Below, one piece after another: positions 8,281 to 17,602 of a DNA stretch of 64,000 nucleotides. The stretch is from an uncultured Duncaniella sp. (lineage in GTDB: Bacteria > Bacteroidota > Bacteroidia > Bacteroidales > Muribaculaceae). Position 1 is the stretch's first letter. The number at the start of each line of letters is the position of its first letter. The notes below the pieces were generated by a model, which worked only from the letters and a program-made list of their open reading frames with translations, was not told the DNA's origin and searched no databases. The translations under genes were made by a program, and so were the position numbers. The stretch is from the NCBI GenBank assembly GCA_910586305.1, contig CAJUGS010000006.1:28890-92889 (forward strand), in the 5' to 3' direction.

Positions 8281-8288
8281 CAAATATA
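8281..8288 (-). promoter_or_regulatory. Promoter-like -7 box of candidate small RNA A
   Basis: TATATTTG on the minus strand, exact TAnnTTTG. Sequence on its upstream side (plus-strand TAGTAACTAT at 8287-8296) is also kept in copy B, as expected if promoter sequence is conserved. The -33 element is weak (TTGG-like). Confidence 0.45.
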
Positions 8289-8414
8289 GTAACTATGTCT
8301 CTAAAACCAATGGTGGGGGGAAATAGTTCGGCGAAAAAGTCCGATTTAACATATGTTAACCAAGTGGACGAAAAAAAAATAGTAATTTAGCGTCCTAAAG
8401 GATAAGTATACAAT

Positions 8415-9146
8415 ATGAACGCAAGAATATTAGTCATAGATGATGAGGAGTCTATTTGCGAGATTGTCCGTTACAATCTGAAGAAGGTGGGGCACGAGGT
8501 CGATACGGCCTACAGCGCCGAGGAGGCTCTGGAGATGGATCTGAAGAAATATGACCTGTTTATCGTCGACATCATGATGGAGGCGATGAGCGGTTTTGAT
8601 TTTGCCAAGATTCTCAGGTCGGGCGATAGCACTGAGGATGTTCCCATCATTTTCTGTTCGGCGCTTAACGGCGAGGATGATACCGTCATGGGGCTGAATA
8701 TAGGTGCGGACGACTATGTCACCAAGCCGTTCAAGATGAGCGAACTTATAGCCCGAGTGAACGCGGTGCTACGACGCACGGAGCTTGCCCGCAAGGCTGC
8801 CGCCTCGGCTGTGGCGCAGTTTCCGCTGTCGCAGGATGACCCTCTTGAGCAGGCCATCACCTACAAGGGTCTGTCGCTCGATCCCAACAATAAGGAATGC
8901 TTTATAGACGGAGAGCTCGTATCGCTCACAAAGACCGAGTTTGAGCTTCTCGAATTCTTCCTGACCCACCGTAACCGCATCTACTCGCGCGAGGAGATTA
9001 TCCGCCGTGTATGGGCCGACGATGTAGTGGTCACCACCCGCACTATCGACACCAATATCACCCGTCTGCGCAAGAAGATAGGCACCTATGGCAACAATAT
9101 AGAGACTCGTCTGGGCTTTGGCTATGGGTTTAAGGAGAAGGATTAA
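8415..9146 (+). CDS. OmpR/PhoB family DNA-binding response regulator
   Basis: 243 residues. The receiver domain (about 1-120) has the acidic pair D9/D10, the phosphoacceptor D52 in FIVDIMM and K104 in DDYVTKPF. A winged-helix output domain occupies about 145-240, with SLTKTEFELLEFF and the recognition region TTRTIDTNITRLRKKIG. It should bind DNA as a dimer after phosphorylation by the kinase encoded immediately downstream, whose start overlaps this gene by 23 bases. A partial -7 match (TAATTTAG, 8383-8390) lies upstream. Regulon and stimulus cannot be told from the sequence. Confidence 0.95.
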   Translation: MNARILVIDDEESICEIVRYNLKKVGHEVDTAYSAEEALEMDLKKYDLFIVDIMMEAMSGFDFAKILRSGDSTEDVPIIFCSALNGEDDTVMGLNIGADDYVTKPFKMSELIARVNAVLRRTELARKAAASAVAQFPLSQDDPLEQAITYKGLSLDPNNKECFIDGELVSLTKTEFELLEFFLTHRNRIYSREEIIRRVWADDVVVTTRTIDTNITRLRKKIGTYGNNIETRLGFGYGFKEKD

Positions 9147-10590
9147 CTTCCACTGGCGTCTGTTTCTGCCGATTGCGCTGTGTCTGTGCATCGTTTTCGG
9201 CTTTATCATATGGTACCAGTATAAGCGCGAGGCTGAATATCGCGCCGAGATACTTACGCTTCAGCTTGACCTTATCAACAACCGAGTGCTGAAGGCCTAC
9301 CGTGAGGATCAGACGCTTCGTCCTTTCAACCTCTTTCTGTCGAGCTATTATGCCGGTTCGAAGTTTGAGGGAGTGCGTATCTCTGTCTACGGCACCCGTG
9401 ACGGTATGCTGCGCTACTCCCTTGGTCTGCCTCTCCCGTTTGAGGACGAGGGGGTCCATGTCGTGAAGACGATAGATGCCGGAGGCACCCTTCGCCGTGT
9501 CATTAAGGATGAGGACGGCCTTTTCTATCTCATGAGCACCCGTAAGAGCAACGACGGCCGTATCAAGGTGCTCACGGCGATGCCATACAGTAATGATGTG
9601 GACGATGCTATCTCGGTGGATGCCACCGTGTGGCTCGTTATTCTGGCCTGTATGGCTGTCACTCTGTTTGTCACCTACTATTTCACGCGTATGCTCACCC
9701 GCAGTGTGACGCTGCTGAAGGATTTTGCCTACCGTGCGGCTACCGGAGGGCGTTTCACCGGGCTTGACAAGTTTCCGCGCAACGAGCTTGGCGATATATC
9801 GCGCGAGATTATCAGTCTGTACCGCGAGCGCGACCGTGCCGTTGAGCTGATCAAAAAGGAGCGCAAGGTGGCTATCCATGCCATAGAGGAGAAGTCGAGG
9901 GTGACGCGCCAGATGACCAATAATATCAATCACGAGATTAAGACCCCGGTAGGTATCATAAGGGGTTATCTGGAATCGATACTTGGCGATCCCGATATGG
10001 ACGAGGAGACGCGCACTCGTTTTCTGCAGCGTATGCTGAGCAATGTTGAGCGTCTCACCAACCTTCTCAATGATGTCTCTACGATGACAAGGCTTGAGAA
10101 CGGGTCGGACAAGATATCGGTGGACAAGGTGGATATGTATGACCTGGTCTACCAGATAGACTATGATATGCCGGCCAGCAATATCGCCGGTTCGATGAAG
10201 TTCAGCTTCGATATTCCCATGGAGTGTTATGTCGTGGGTAATTACGGGCTTCTTCACGGCATGATATGCGGGCTTGTGCGCAATGCGGCCATGTACTCGG
10301 GCGGGACGAAGATAGGTATGCGTCTTATCTCTGAGAGCGAGCGCTTCTATGTGTTTGCCTTCTACGACAACGGTACCGGTGTGGGCGAGGAGCACGTGCC
10401 CCATCTCTTCGAGAGGTTCTATCGTGTCGACACCGGACGTTCGCGCAAACAGGGCGGCACCGGCCTTGGTCTGCCTATTGTGAGGGGTACTGTCATGACT
10501 CTTGGCGGCACCATCTCTGTGCACAACCGCTCGACGGGCGGTCTTGAATTTATCTTCTCTCTGCCCAAGTGGCACGGGGAGGATGAGTAG
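9124..10590 (+). CDS. Sensor histidine kinase
   Basis: 488 residues from the ATG at 9124; a TTG two codons earlier is possible but less likely. A membrane segment near residues 10-30 and another near 160-185 bracket a periplasmic sensor region of about 130 residues. After a short HAMP-like linker, the dimerisation helix carries the phosphoacceptor H270 in NNINHEIKTPVG. The ATPase domain follows, with an N box near LVRNAAMYS, YDNGTGVGEE, and GGTGLGLPIVRG at about 445. It should phosphorylate the preceding response regulator, with which it overlaps. The ligand is unknown; the sensor domain shows no named motif I recognise. Confidence 0.94.
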   Translation: MGLRRRINFHWRLFLPIALCLCIVFGFIIWYQYKREAEYRAEILTLQLDLINNRVLKAYREDQTLRPFNLFLSSYYAGSKFEGVRISVYGTRDGMLRYSLGLPLPFEDEGVHVVKTIDAGGTLRRVIKDEDGLFYLMSTRKSNDGRIKVLTAMPYSNDVDDAISVDATVWLVILACMAVTLFVTYYFTRMLTRSVTLLKDFAYRAATGGRFTGLDKFPRNELGDISREIISLYRERDRAVELIKKERKVAIHAIEEKSRVTRQMTNNINHEIKTPVGIIRGYLESILGDPDMDEETRTRFLQRMLSNVERLTNLLNDVSTMTRLENGSDKISVDKVDMYDLVYQIDYDMPASNIAGSMKFSFDIPMECYVVGNYGLLHGMICGLVRNAAMYSGGTKIGMRLISESERFYVFAFYDNGTGVGEEHVPHLFERFYRVDTGRSRKQGGTGLGLPIVRGTVMTLGGTISVHNRSTGGLEFIFSLPKWHGEDE

Positions 10591-10701
10591 GCCGCTGTCT
10601 GCGGCATCTCCGGGGCTAAACTTTTATCCCCCTCTCAAGTGTTTAATTATAGTACCGTGTCAAGGGACCGGTATGACTCTCACGCAGCAACCCATTTGTT
10701 T

Positions 10702-11145
10702 ATGGACAGCATAAAGGTAAAAATCATCAATGACTCGGGCTTTGACCTGCCCGCCTACGAAACCCCTCTTTCGGCCGGGATGGATGTTCATGCCCGCCTT
10801 GACTCGCCGGTGGTTCTGGCGCCTCTTCAGAGAGCGCTGATTCCGACCGGTCTGCGCATACAGCTTCCTGCCGGTTATGAATGTCAGATACGCCCCCGTT
10901 CGGGCCTTGCTCTGAAGCATGGTGTCTCGCTTGTGAACACCCCCGGCACTATCGATGCCGACTATCGCGGGGAGATAGGAGTGATACTGATCAATCTCTC
11001 CGACACTCCCTTCACTGTCAATCCGGGCGAGCGTATAGCGCAGATGGTTGTCAAGGAGTGTGTCCGTGTGGAGTGGGAGCCTGTCGGACGTCTCGATGAT
11101 ACTGTCAGAGGCGAGGGCGGATTTGGCCACACCGGTGTTGACTGA
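10702..11145 (+). CDS. dut: dUTP diphosphatase
   Basis: 147 residues from the ATG at 10702, typical of trimeric dUTPases; an upstream in-frame extension is rejected. The five family motifs are visible: AGMDVHA (motif 1), RPRSGLALKHG (motif 2), NTPGTIDADYRGEIGVILIN (motif 3), GERIAQMV (motif 4), and the C-terminal glycine-rich arm RGEGGFGHTG (motif 5). The enzyme hydrolyses dUTP to dUMP and pyrophosphate, keeping uracil out of DNA and feeding thymidylate synthesis. It is followed after 63 bases by the TPR / DUF4292 / EnvC run. Confidence 0.96.
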   Translation: MDSIKVKIINDSGFDLPAYETPLSAGMDVHARLDSPVVLAPLQRALIPTGLRIQLPAGYECQIRPRSGLALKHGVSLVNTPGTIDADYRGEIGVILINLSDTPFTVNPGERIAQMVVKECVRVEWEPVGRLDDTVRGEGGFGHTGVD

Positions 11146-11208
11146 CACGTATTTTCCTGCCGTTAGCAGTCTTCTCTCCTCATCTATCAAAATAGTATCC
11201 AAGAAAGT

Positions 11209-12951
11209 ATGAAGCGACTACCCGTAATCATCACTTTTGCCATCATGCTTGCCGGACTTCTCGTGCAGGCCAAGCCCGGCAAGGTGGCACGCCACGACGA
11301 GGATGCGGCCAAGGCCGACTATATCTTCCTCGAAGCCTTGCGCGAGAAATCGCAGGGCCACCCCGATGCGGCATTCGAGCTGCTGAGAAGGGCCAATGAG
11401 CTGAATCCCTCCGACCGCGAGACCGGGATGGAGCTGTCCTACTTCCTGCTGTCGCTTGCCCAGAATGATACGGCCAACGCTGTCAAGGCTCTGGAGCTTA
11501 TGAGGGATTACTGGGAGGCCAATCCCGAGGATTACTACTCGGGTGTGCGTTACGGCCTTCTTAACGACAATCTCGGACTCCGCGAGGAGGGTCTGAAGGT
11601 GTGGAACCGTCTGCACGAGGTGCATTCCGACAAAATCGAGCTGACCTACAGGCTTGCCGATATGCTGGCCCAAGGAGGCGATGCAGCCGAGCGCGACCGT
11701 GCGATAGCCATATATGACTCCATAGAGCTTGCCGAGGGTCCGAATATTCCGCTTTCCGGCAAAAAGATACAGATATATCTCATAGAGAACGATACTCTGG
11801 CCGCTCTCTCGGAGGCCGACCATCTGCGCGAGGCGTCGCCTACCAATGTGGATTTCCAGGTGTTCTCGGGCGATGTCTATTCTATGCTCGGGAAGCAGGA
11901 TGAGGCTCTGGCCTTTTTTGACCGCGCTGTGGAGCTTGACCCGTCGAGCGGATATGCCCGGTATTCTAAGGCCCAGTATTTCAAGGAGACCGGCGATTCG
12001 GCCGGGTTTGACCGCGAGGTGTTTGTGGCTCTGAAGCAGAACAGTCTCGATGTGGATACCAAGCTCATGCTTCTTCGCAGCTATATATCCGAGATGATCA
12101 ACGACTCTGTGCAGCAGCCCCGCATCAAGGAGCTTTTCGACACTTTGCTTGTGGTGCATCCTTTGGAGCATGACATACATGATCTCTATTCCCGTTTTCT
12201 TGTGACTGTGCGTGACTACAAGGGTGCTGCCGAGCAGACCGAGCAGACTCTGGGTCTTGACCCTGCCGACCCGCAGGGGTGGGAAATGCTGACGTCGCTC
12301 TATCTGCAGACTGAGGAGTATGACAAGGCCCGCGATGCCATAATGAGGTCGCTGCGCTATTATCCCGAAAATGCGCGCCAGCATCTCATGCTCGGTTCCA
12401 TCTACAATCAGGAGGGGCACCATGTCGAGGCTATAGAGCAGTATAAAGAGTCGCTTTCACTGACTCCCGAGGGAGATGCCGAGACCATATCGCGCATCTA
12501 TGGCTCGTGGGGCGACGCGCTTTATGCCATGGAGCAGGCCGACAGTGCGTTTGTCTACTATCGCAAGGCTGTGCTGTATGATCCCACCAACTATCTGGCA
12601 ATGAACAATTCGGCTTATTTCATGGCCTGTGAGGGCGGTGATCTTGACGAGGCTCTGAGGCTGATAGAAAAGGTGATAGCTGTGGAGCCTGACCAGGCCA
12701 CCTCGCTCGACACGTATGCATGGGTGCTCTTCAAGCGCAAGGATTATGAGAAGGCCCGCGAGGTGATGGATAGGGTGCTTGAGATAGAGGGTGACGAGCC
12801 TTCGTCGGATGTGCTCGATCATGCCGGCGACATCTACTTCATGGACGGGGAGCCGCGCAAGGCTCTGGAATTCTGGAAGCGTGCCCTGAAGCTCGACCCG
12901 GAGAATGAGAAAATCGGTAGAAAGGTGAGAGAAAAATGTATAGTGAAATGA
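11209..12951 (+). CDS. Periplasmic tetratricopeptide repeat protein
   Basis: 580 residues. A signal peptide of about 21 residues (ends LVQAKPG) precedes many TPR units, recognisable from repeats of the A..Y..A...P type such as FDRAVELDPSSGYARYSKA, YRKAVLYDPTNYLAMNNSA and WKRALKLDPENEKI. The repeats span most of residues 30-575, giving a superhelical protein-binding scaffold, probably periplasmic. No enzymatic domain is seen. The stop overlaps the start of the DUF4292 gene (ATGA), and the EnvC-like gene follows, so the three products may act together at the envelope; that is inference from gene order. Confidence 0.88.
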   Translation: MKRLPVIITFAIMLAGLLVQAKPGKVARHDEDAAKADYIFLEALREKSQGHPDAAFELLRRANELNPSDRETGMELSYFLLSLAQNDTANAVKALELMRDYWEANPEDYYSGVRYGLLNDNLGLREEGLKVWNRLHEVHSDKIELTYRLADMLAQGGDAAERDRAIAIYDSIELAEGPNIPLSGKKIQIYLIENDTLAALSEADHLREASPTNVDFQVFSGDVYSMLGKQDEALAFFDRAVELDPSSGYARYSKAQYFKETGDSAGFDREVFVALKQNSLDVDTKLMLLRSYISEMINDSVQQPRIKELFDTLLVVHPLEHDIHDLYSRFLVTVRDYKGAAEQTEQTLGLDPADPQGWEMLTSLYLQTEEYDKARDAIMRSLRYYPENARQHLMLGSIYNQEGHHVEAIEQYKESLSLTPEGDAETISRIYGSWGDALYAMEQADSAFVYYRKAVLYDPTNYLAMNNSAYFMACEGGDLDEALRLIEKVIAVEPDQATSLDTYAWVLFKRKDYEKAREVMDRVLEIEGDEPSSDVLDHAGDIYFMDGEPRKALEFWKRALKLDPENEKIGRKVREKCIVK

Positions 12952-13775
12952 TGCTGAAAAAACTCATATATGTGATTGTCGCTGTCGCCGTGGCAGCCGG
13001 CGTGTGGAGCTGTTCGTCATCGAAAGGTGCGGGCGGCCAACATACTTCTATATCAGGCGAAGGACCGGATGTGAGGGCGCTTGCCGAGCGTCTTGCCGAC
13101 AACGGTGACTGGCAGACAATGAAGATTCCCGTGAGCGTGGCTCTTAAGAAGCCTGTCTCGGCCAAAATCGGCGGCAGTATGACTCTGGTGAGAGGAGAGG
13201 AAATAAGGCTGTCGCTGAGATTTTTCGGTATGGAGGTGGCGGCCGCAAGTGTCACCGGCGACTCCGTGAAGGGATATGTGAAGATGCAGAAAATCTATGT
13301 GGCCGAGAGCCTTGACCGCTTTCTCGGCGGATTCCCGGCGTCGATCGACAATGTGCAGAGTCTGCTTCTTGCCAGGATATTCCAGATAGGCAGGACCACT
13401 CCCGATTTCAACCGGTGTACATTTGGCGGAGATGCCTCTGTCTACACCGTGACTCCTCCCCGCGCGGCTTCGGGCCTGGACTATTCGTTTGTGGTCCGGA
13501 CCGACGGAAATCTTCTTACCACCCTTGAAATAGCCCATACAGGCGGCCACCGCGCCTCGGTGGAGTATGCCTATCCCCGCAATGTCTCTGACGGCAGGCC
13601 CGAATCGGTGGCTATATCCGGGAGTCTCAAGGGAAAGCCTGTGGAGGTCGAGGTCGGTTATTCCACGAGTGGTATAGACAGCTCGGCGCCGGCTCTCAAA
13701 CCTTTTTCCATACCGCGCGGCTATCGCAAGGTATCCGCTTCCTCACTACTGAAGATGCTTGATTCGCTTAAATAG
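12948..13775 (+). CDS. DUF4292 domain lipoprotein
   Basis: 275 residues from the ATG at 12948, chosen because it gives an ATGA overlap with the preceding stop. The N-terminus is a lipoprotein signal: a hydrophobic stretch followed by GVWSCSSS, with the cysteine as probable lipid attachment site. The remainder fits DUF4292, a LolA/LolB-like beta fold seen in Bacteroidetes: MKIPVSVALKKPVSAKIGG near the start of the domain and a KGYVKMQKIYVAESLDRF stretch. The fold resemblance suggests a role with lipids or lipoproteins at the envelope, but this is not proven for the family. It ends one base inside the following GTG start. Confidence 0.82.
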   Translation: MMLKKLIYVIVAVAVAAGVWSCSSSKGAGGQHTSISGEGPDVRALAERLADNGDWQTMKIPVSVALKKPVSAKIGGSMTLVRGEEIRLSLRFFGMEVAAASVTGDSVKGYVKMQKIYVAESLDRFLGGFPASIDNVQSLLLARIFQIGRTTPDFNRCTFGGDASVYTVTPPRAASGLDYSFVVRTDGNLLTTLEIAHTGGHRASVEYAYPRNVSDGRPESVAISGSLKGKPVEVEVGYSTSGIDSSAPALKPFSIPRGYRKVSASSLLKMLDSLK

Positions 13776-15169
13776 TGCATATTACGAAACTGAAATACAC
13801 CACTGTCCTGCGCAATCTCCTCATTCTGGCGGTCGCGCTGATTCTCGCTGTCCCTGCTACTGCCGACGGGAAGAACCGCCGTCGCTCGCGCAAGTCTTCT
13901 GCTCCGGCTCGCTCCATGGAGGCTGTGAGGAGAGAACAGAATGCCGCGCAGGTAAAGATTTCGGAGACGTCCAGCCAGCTCAATACCACCGGGCGCGAGC
14001 TTAAGAAGCAGCTCAACAGGCTGAACACGCTCAATGCCGACATAGAGTCTTCGACAATCCATCTGCGCAGGATGCGTACGGACATTGACTCGATAGGGTC
14101 GCATATCTCCGCTACGTCCGACTCGATAGCCATACTCGAGAAGAATCTCGAGACTCTCCGTTCGAACTACGTGGAGGCTTTGCGGCAGTTACAGCCTGTG
14201 ACGGGGCATATCAGCACACTTTCGTTTGTTTTTTCGGCCAAGAGTTTTTCGGAAGGATGGGCTAGAGTGAGGTATCTGCGCCGCTTCTCCCGCTGGCGTG
14301 AGGGGAAGGTGCGTGATATAGACAACGCGATAGACCGTATAGCCGAGCGCCGCCAGCATCTCACAGGTCTGCGCCATGCCCAGGACCGTGCCTACCGTCA
14401 GGCCGAGGTGGCAAGACAGCAGCTTGCCCGCGAGCATGAGGAGTCGAAGCAGCTTGTGAGCTCTCTCAAGAGCCGTGACAAGGAGCTGAGGGCCGAGCTT
14501 GCCGAGCAGAAGCGCCGTTCGGCCGCTCTTGACCGTGAGCTTGACCGTCTCATTGCCGAGGAGCAGGCCCGTATAGCCCGCGAGGAGGCCGAGCGCCAGA
14601 AGAAGGCCCGCGAGGCTGAACGCAGGCGCCAGAAGAGCGGATGCTCGGCCTCGCATGGTGGCGGCAGTAAGGCCGACACGCCTTCGGCCCGCGACGTGGC
14701 CTCGGCCAGGGCCGAGGAGATGGTGGCCGCCAACAATGATGTGTCGAAGCTTTCGGGGTCGTTTGCCGCCAGCAAAGGCCGACTCCTGTTTCCGGTTGCC
14801 GGCAGTTATAAGATTGTGAGGCGTTTCGGCCGTCAGCCCCATCCGACACTCAAGCACGTGATGACCGATAATGCCGGCATAGATATCGAAACTTCCGGAG
14901 GCACTACGGTGAGATCGGTCTACTCGGGCACCGTGTCGGCCATCTTCAAGCAAGATGGTTTTAATACCATCGTGATGCTTCGCCATGGCAAGTATCTCAC
15001 AGTCTATGCCGGTCTCGGCTCTGTCTCTGTCCGCAAGGGCGAGAGAGTGAAGGCCGGAGAGTCGCTGGGTACCCTTCTGTCCGATCCTTCCAACTACGGG
15101 AAGGGTATCCTGCATTTTGAAATCCGCGACGAACGGCGCAAACTAAACCCGCAGCAGTGGGTGAGATAG
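13775..15169 (+). CDS. EnvC-like murein hydrolase activator with degenerate M23 domain
   Basis: 464 residues from a GTG that shares one base with the upstream stop (TAGTG). A signal peptide (about 1-32) is followed by a long coiled coil (about 50-300, rich in E, R, K and A heptads), then a LytM/M23 fold at about 345-460. The catalytic residues are lost: the HxxxD box reads NAGIDIE, the second histidine site reads YAGLG, and HLHFE reads ILHFE. This is what EnvC-type activators show; they do not cut peptidoglycan but switch on amidases at the septum. Placement after a TPR protein and a DUF4292 lipoprotein fits an envelope role. Confidence 0.88.
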   Translation: MHITKLKYTTVLRNLLILAVALILAVPATADGKNRRRSRKSSAPARSMEAVRREQNAAQVKISETSSQLNTTGRELKKQLNRLNTLNADIESSTIHLRRMRTDIDSIGSHISATSDSIAILEKNLETLRSNYVEALRQLQPVTGHISTLSFVFSAKSFSEGWARVRYLRRFSRWREGKVRDIDNAIDRIAERRQHLTGLRHAQDRAYRQAEVARQQLAREHEESKQLVSSLKSRDKELRAELAEQKRRSAALDRELDRLIAEEQARIAREEAERQKKAREAERRRQKSGCSASHGGGSKADTPSARDVASARAEEMVAANNDVSKLSGSFAASKGRLLFPVAGSYKIVRRFGRQPHPTLKHVMTDNAGIDIETSGGTTVRSVYSGTVSAIFKQDGFNTIVMLRHGKYLTVYAGLGSVSVRKGERVKAGESLGTLLSDPSNYGKGILHFEIRDERRKLNPQQWVR

Positions 15170-15215
15170 ACAAAACTTCCGTTCGATGAGTTTTGTTTAT
15201 AGTAAAATACATTGT

Positions 15216-16916
15216 ATGAAAACATTTGAAGAACTCGGGGTAGCAGCCCCGCTGCGTAAAGCCGTTGAAGAACTCGGCTTTGAAAACCCCATGCCGATCC
15301 AGGAACGCGTGATACCGCGTCTGCTTGGTGACGCCCACGATATAATAGCTCTTGCCCAGACGGGCACTGGCAAGACTGCGGCTTTCGGACTTCCCGTGCT
15401 GCAGCGTGTGGACCCGGCAATGAAGCAGCCTCAGGCTCTGATTCTCGCGCCCACACGTGAGCTGTGTCTGCAGATCAGCGGTGATCTTGTGGACTTTTCC
15501 ATCTATGAGCCCGGAGTGAGGGTGATTCCCGTCTACGGAGGTTCGAGCATCGAGAGCCAGATACGTGCCGTGAGAACCGGCGCGCAGGTTATCGTGGCCA
15601 CCCCCGGCCGTCTCATCGACCTGATCAAGCGTCATGTGGTGAAGCTCGACGAGGTGACCACCGTGGTGCTCGATGAGGCTGACGAGATGCTCAATATGGG
15701 TTTCCTTGACTCGATAGAGGAGATTCTCTCCCATGTGCCCGAGGACCGCAAGATGCTTCTCTTCTCGGCCACTATGCCCGAGGGTATCCTGAAGATAGCC
15801 AAGAGGTATATGAAGGACTATGAGGAGATTGTGGTGGGTTCGCGCAACGAGGGAGCAGAGAATGTGCGCCACATATATTATATGGTGAACGCCCGCGACA
15901 AGTATCTCGCTCTCAAGCGTATTGCCGATAATTCGCCCAATATCTACGCCATAGTGTTCTGCCGCACTCGCCGTGACACCCAGGAGGTGGCTGACAGCCT
16001 GATACGCGACGGCTATAATGCCGAGGCACTCCACGGCGACCTGTCGCAGCAGCAGCGCGATATAGTGATGAAGAAGTTCCGCGACCGTGTGGTGTCGATT
16101 CTCGTGGCTACCGATGTGGCTGCCCGCGGTCTTGATGTGAGCGATCTGACCCACGTCATCAACTACGGTCTGCCCGATGATACGGCTGTCTATACCCACC
16201 GTTCGGGCCGAACCGGCCGTGCGGGCAAGTCGGGTGTCTCCATCGCCATCATACACTCGCGCGAGAAGGGCAAAATGCGCGAGATAGAGCGCATCATAGG
16301 CAAGAATTTCGAGCGCAAGGAGGTGCCCACTCCTGAGCATATCATAGAGAAGCAGCTCTACTGTCTGGCCGACCGCATAGAGCGTGTCAAGGTCAACGAG
16401 GACGAGATAGCCCGCTATATTCCCGGTATTTCCAGAAAGCTCGAGTGGCTGTCGGAGGAGGATCTCCTGAAGCGTGTAATATCGCTTGAGTTCAACCGAT
16501 TGCTCGACTACTACAAGGATGCTCCCAAGATTGATTTTATCGATGCCAAGCCCGAGAAGAAACGCAAGGGTGACAAGCCCGGACACGAACGCCCCAAGGA
16601 TGACGCTGAAAAGGACCGCCGCACCGCGTCGAAGGGTATGGAGCGTATATATGTCAATGTGGGCAAGCGCGACGGCTTCTTTGCCGGAAACCTCATAGAG
16701 CTGCTCAACAAGCTCGTGCAGGGCAAGAGGGTCGACGTGGGCCGTATAGACCTGCTTCCGTCCTACTCGCTCTTTGATGTGAAGAAGTCTGACGCCCGCA
16801 AGGTGGTGGGCGCTCTCACCGGCGCCGAGTTCTTCGGCAAGAGGCTCCACAGCGAGATTGCCGATGCGGACCGCGACTATTCGAAGCTTGCCGATAAGAA
16901 GAGGAAAAGAAAGTAG
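15216..16916 (+). CDS. DEAD-box RNA helicase with DbpA-type C-terminal domain
   Basis: 566 residues from the ATG at 15216; ten upstream in-frame codons are considered leader. RecA-like domain 1 has the Q motif (FENPMPIQE), AQTGTGKT, PTRELCLQ, VLDEADEML and FSATMPEG. Domain 2 has ATDVAARGLDV and HRSGRTGRAG. A charged linker (about 455-490) joins a C-terminal domain of about 75 residues (YVNVGKRDGFFAGNLIELL) of the DbpA RNA-binding type. The protein is of the CsdA/DeaD group, which unwinds short RNA duplexes in ribosome assembly, mRNA decay or cold adaptation. The gene lies 46 bases after the EnvC-like gene. Confidence 0.95.
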   Translation: MKTFEELGVAAPLRKAVEELGFENPMPIQERVIPRLLGDAHDIIALAQTGTGKTAAFGLPVLQRVDPAMKQPQALILAPTRELCLQISGDLVDFSIYEPGVRVIPVYGGSSIESQIRAVRTGAQVIVATPGRLIDLIKRHVVKLDEVTTVVLDEADEMLNMGFLDSIEEILSHVPEDRKMLLFSATMPEGILKIAKRYMKDYEEIVVGSRNEGAENVRHIYYMVNARDKYLALKRIADNSPNIYAIVFCRTRRDTQEVADSLIRDGYNAEALHGDLSQQQRDIVMKKFRDRVVSILVATDVAARGLDVSDLTHVINYGLPDDTAVYTHRSGRTGRAGKSGVSIAIIHSREKGKMREIERIIGKNFERKEVPTPEHIIEKQLYCLADRIERVKVNEDEIARYIPGISRKLEWLSEEDLLKRVISLEFNRLLDYYKDAPKIDFIDAKPEKKRKGDKPGHERPKDDAEKDRRTASKGMERIYVNVGKRDGFFAGNLIELLNKLVQGKRVDVGRIDLLPSYSLFDVKKSDARKVVGALTGAEFFGKRLHSEIADADRDYSKLADKKRKRK

Positions 16917-16975
16917 GTGGGGAAGAGGCCTTGTCCCGACTCTCCATATTCATCAACAACAATCACATTATAAAA

Positions 16976-17590
16976 ATGAGACATCTGTTTACAATTATGT
17001 TTGCCCTGATAGGTCTCGGTCTACAGGCTGCCACGGCTGCCGATGCTTTTGTGTCGGCTCCGTCGTCGGTGTTTCCTTTGCTCGACAAGAACACAAGGCT
17101 GGATATGCTGGACTATTTCCGCAACGGGTTGTCGACACCGTCCAACAATCTGATGCAGGGCACGTCGGTTATCACTGCCCTTGAGCCTGCGTCGGTGAAG
17201 GTGAAGATGACCGATTCGTCGACCGCGCAGGTGGTAGTGCTTCCTGCCGGTAGCGATACGGTGATTGCTTTGATTTCTACGGTGGCTACTCCGGGCCTTG
17301 ACTCGACTATCTCGTTCTACGACAAGGACTGGCGTCCGCTCGACAATGGCAGGTACTTTTCCAAGCCGGGCTGGAAAGAGTGGATTCAGCCGGGAGGGAA
17401 TATGGATGATGTCATCATGCAGACTCCTTTCATGCTGGCGTCCTATGACTATGATCCGGCCTCGTCCACGCTGACGCTGACCAACAATCTCTCAAAATTT
17501 CTCGATGCTGATATCTATGATATGATTTCAGGGTCACTGCGTCCGAAGCTCACTTATCTCTGGACCGGCAAGAAATTCGATAAGAGATAG
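16976..17590 (+). CDS. DUF3256 family exported protein
   Basis: 204 residues from the ATG at 16976. A signal peptide of about 20 residues (ends LQAATAADA) precedes a mature domain with LLDKNTRLDMLDYF near residue 40, the segment I associate with DUF3256, a Bacteroidales family without an established function. Several strand-like stretches and no membrane segment follow, so a soluble periplasmic protein is likely. The gene sits 59 bases after the helicase gene and is followed by a strong terminator. Confidence 0.8.
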   Translation: MRHLFTIMFALIGLGLQAATAADAFVSAPSSVFPLLDKNTRLDMLDYFRNGLSTPSNNLMQGTSVITALEPASVKVKMTDSSTAQVVVLPAGSDTVIALISTVATPGLDSTISFYDKDWRPLDNGRYFSKPGWKEWIQPGGNMDDVIMQTPFMLASYDYDPASSTLTLTNNLSKFLDADIYDMISGSLRPKLTYLWTGKKFDKR

Positions 17591-17602
17591 TGATACCCCC
17601 AC

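Noticed and set aside
8267..8326. 19-codon plus-strand frame (MKTQCKYSNY...) after the hairpin at 8208-8248
   Set aside because: The homologous site at 46957 stops after six codons, so the peptide is not conserved; RNA function on the minus strand explains the conservation better.
14997..16850. Antisense open frame of over 600 codons opposite the DEAD-box helicase, and similar long antisense frames opposite the histidine kinase (9130-10575), TPR gene (11218-12423) and symporter (23394-24815)
   Set aside because: These result from the G+C-rich codon bias of real genes on the other strand; their translations lack family motifs and are rich in His, Arg and Leu.
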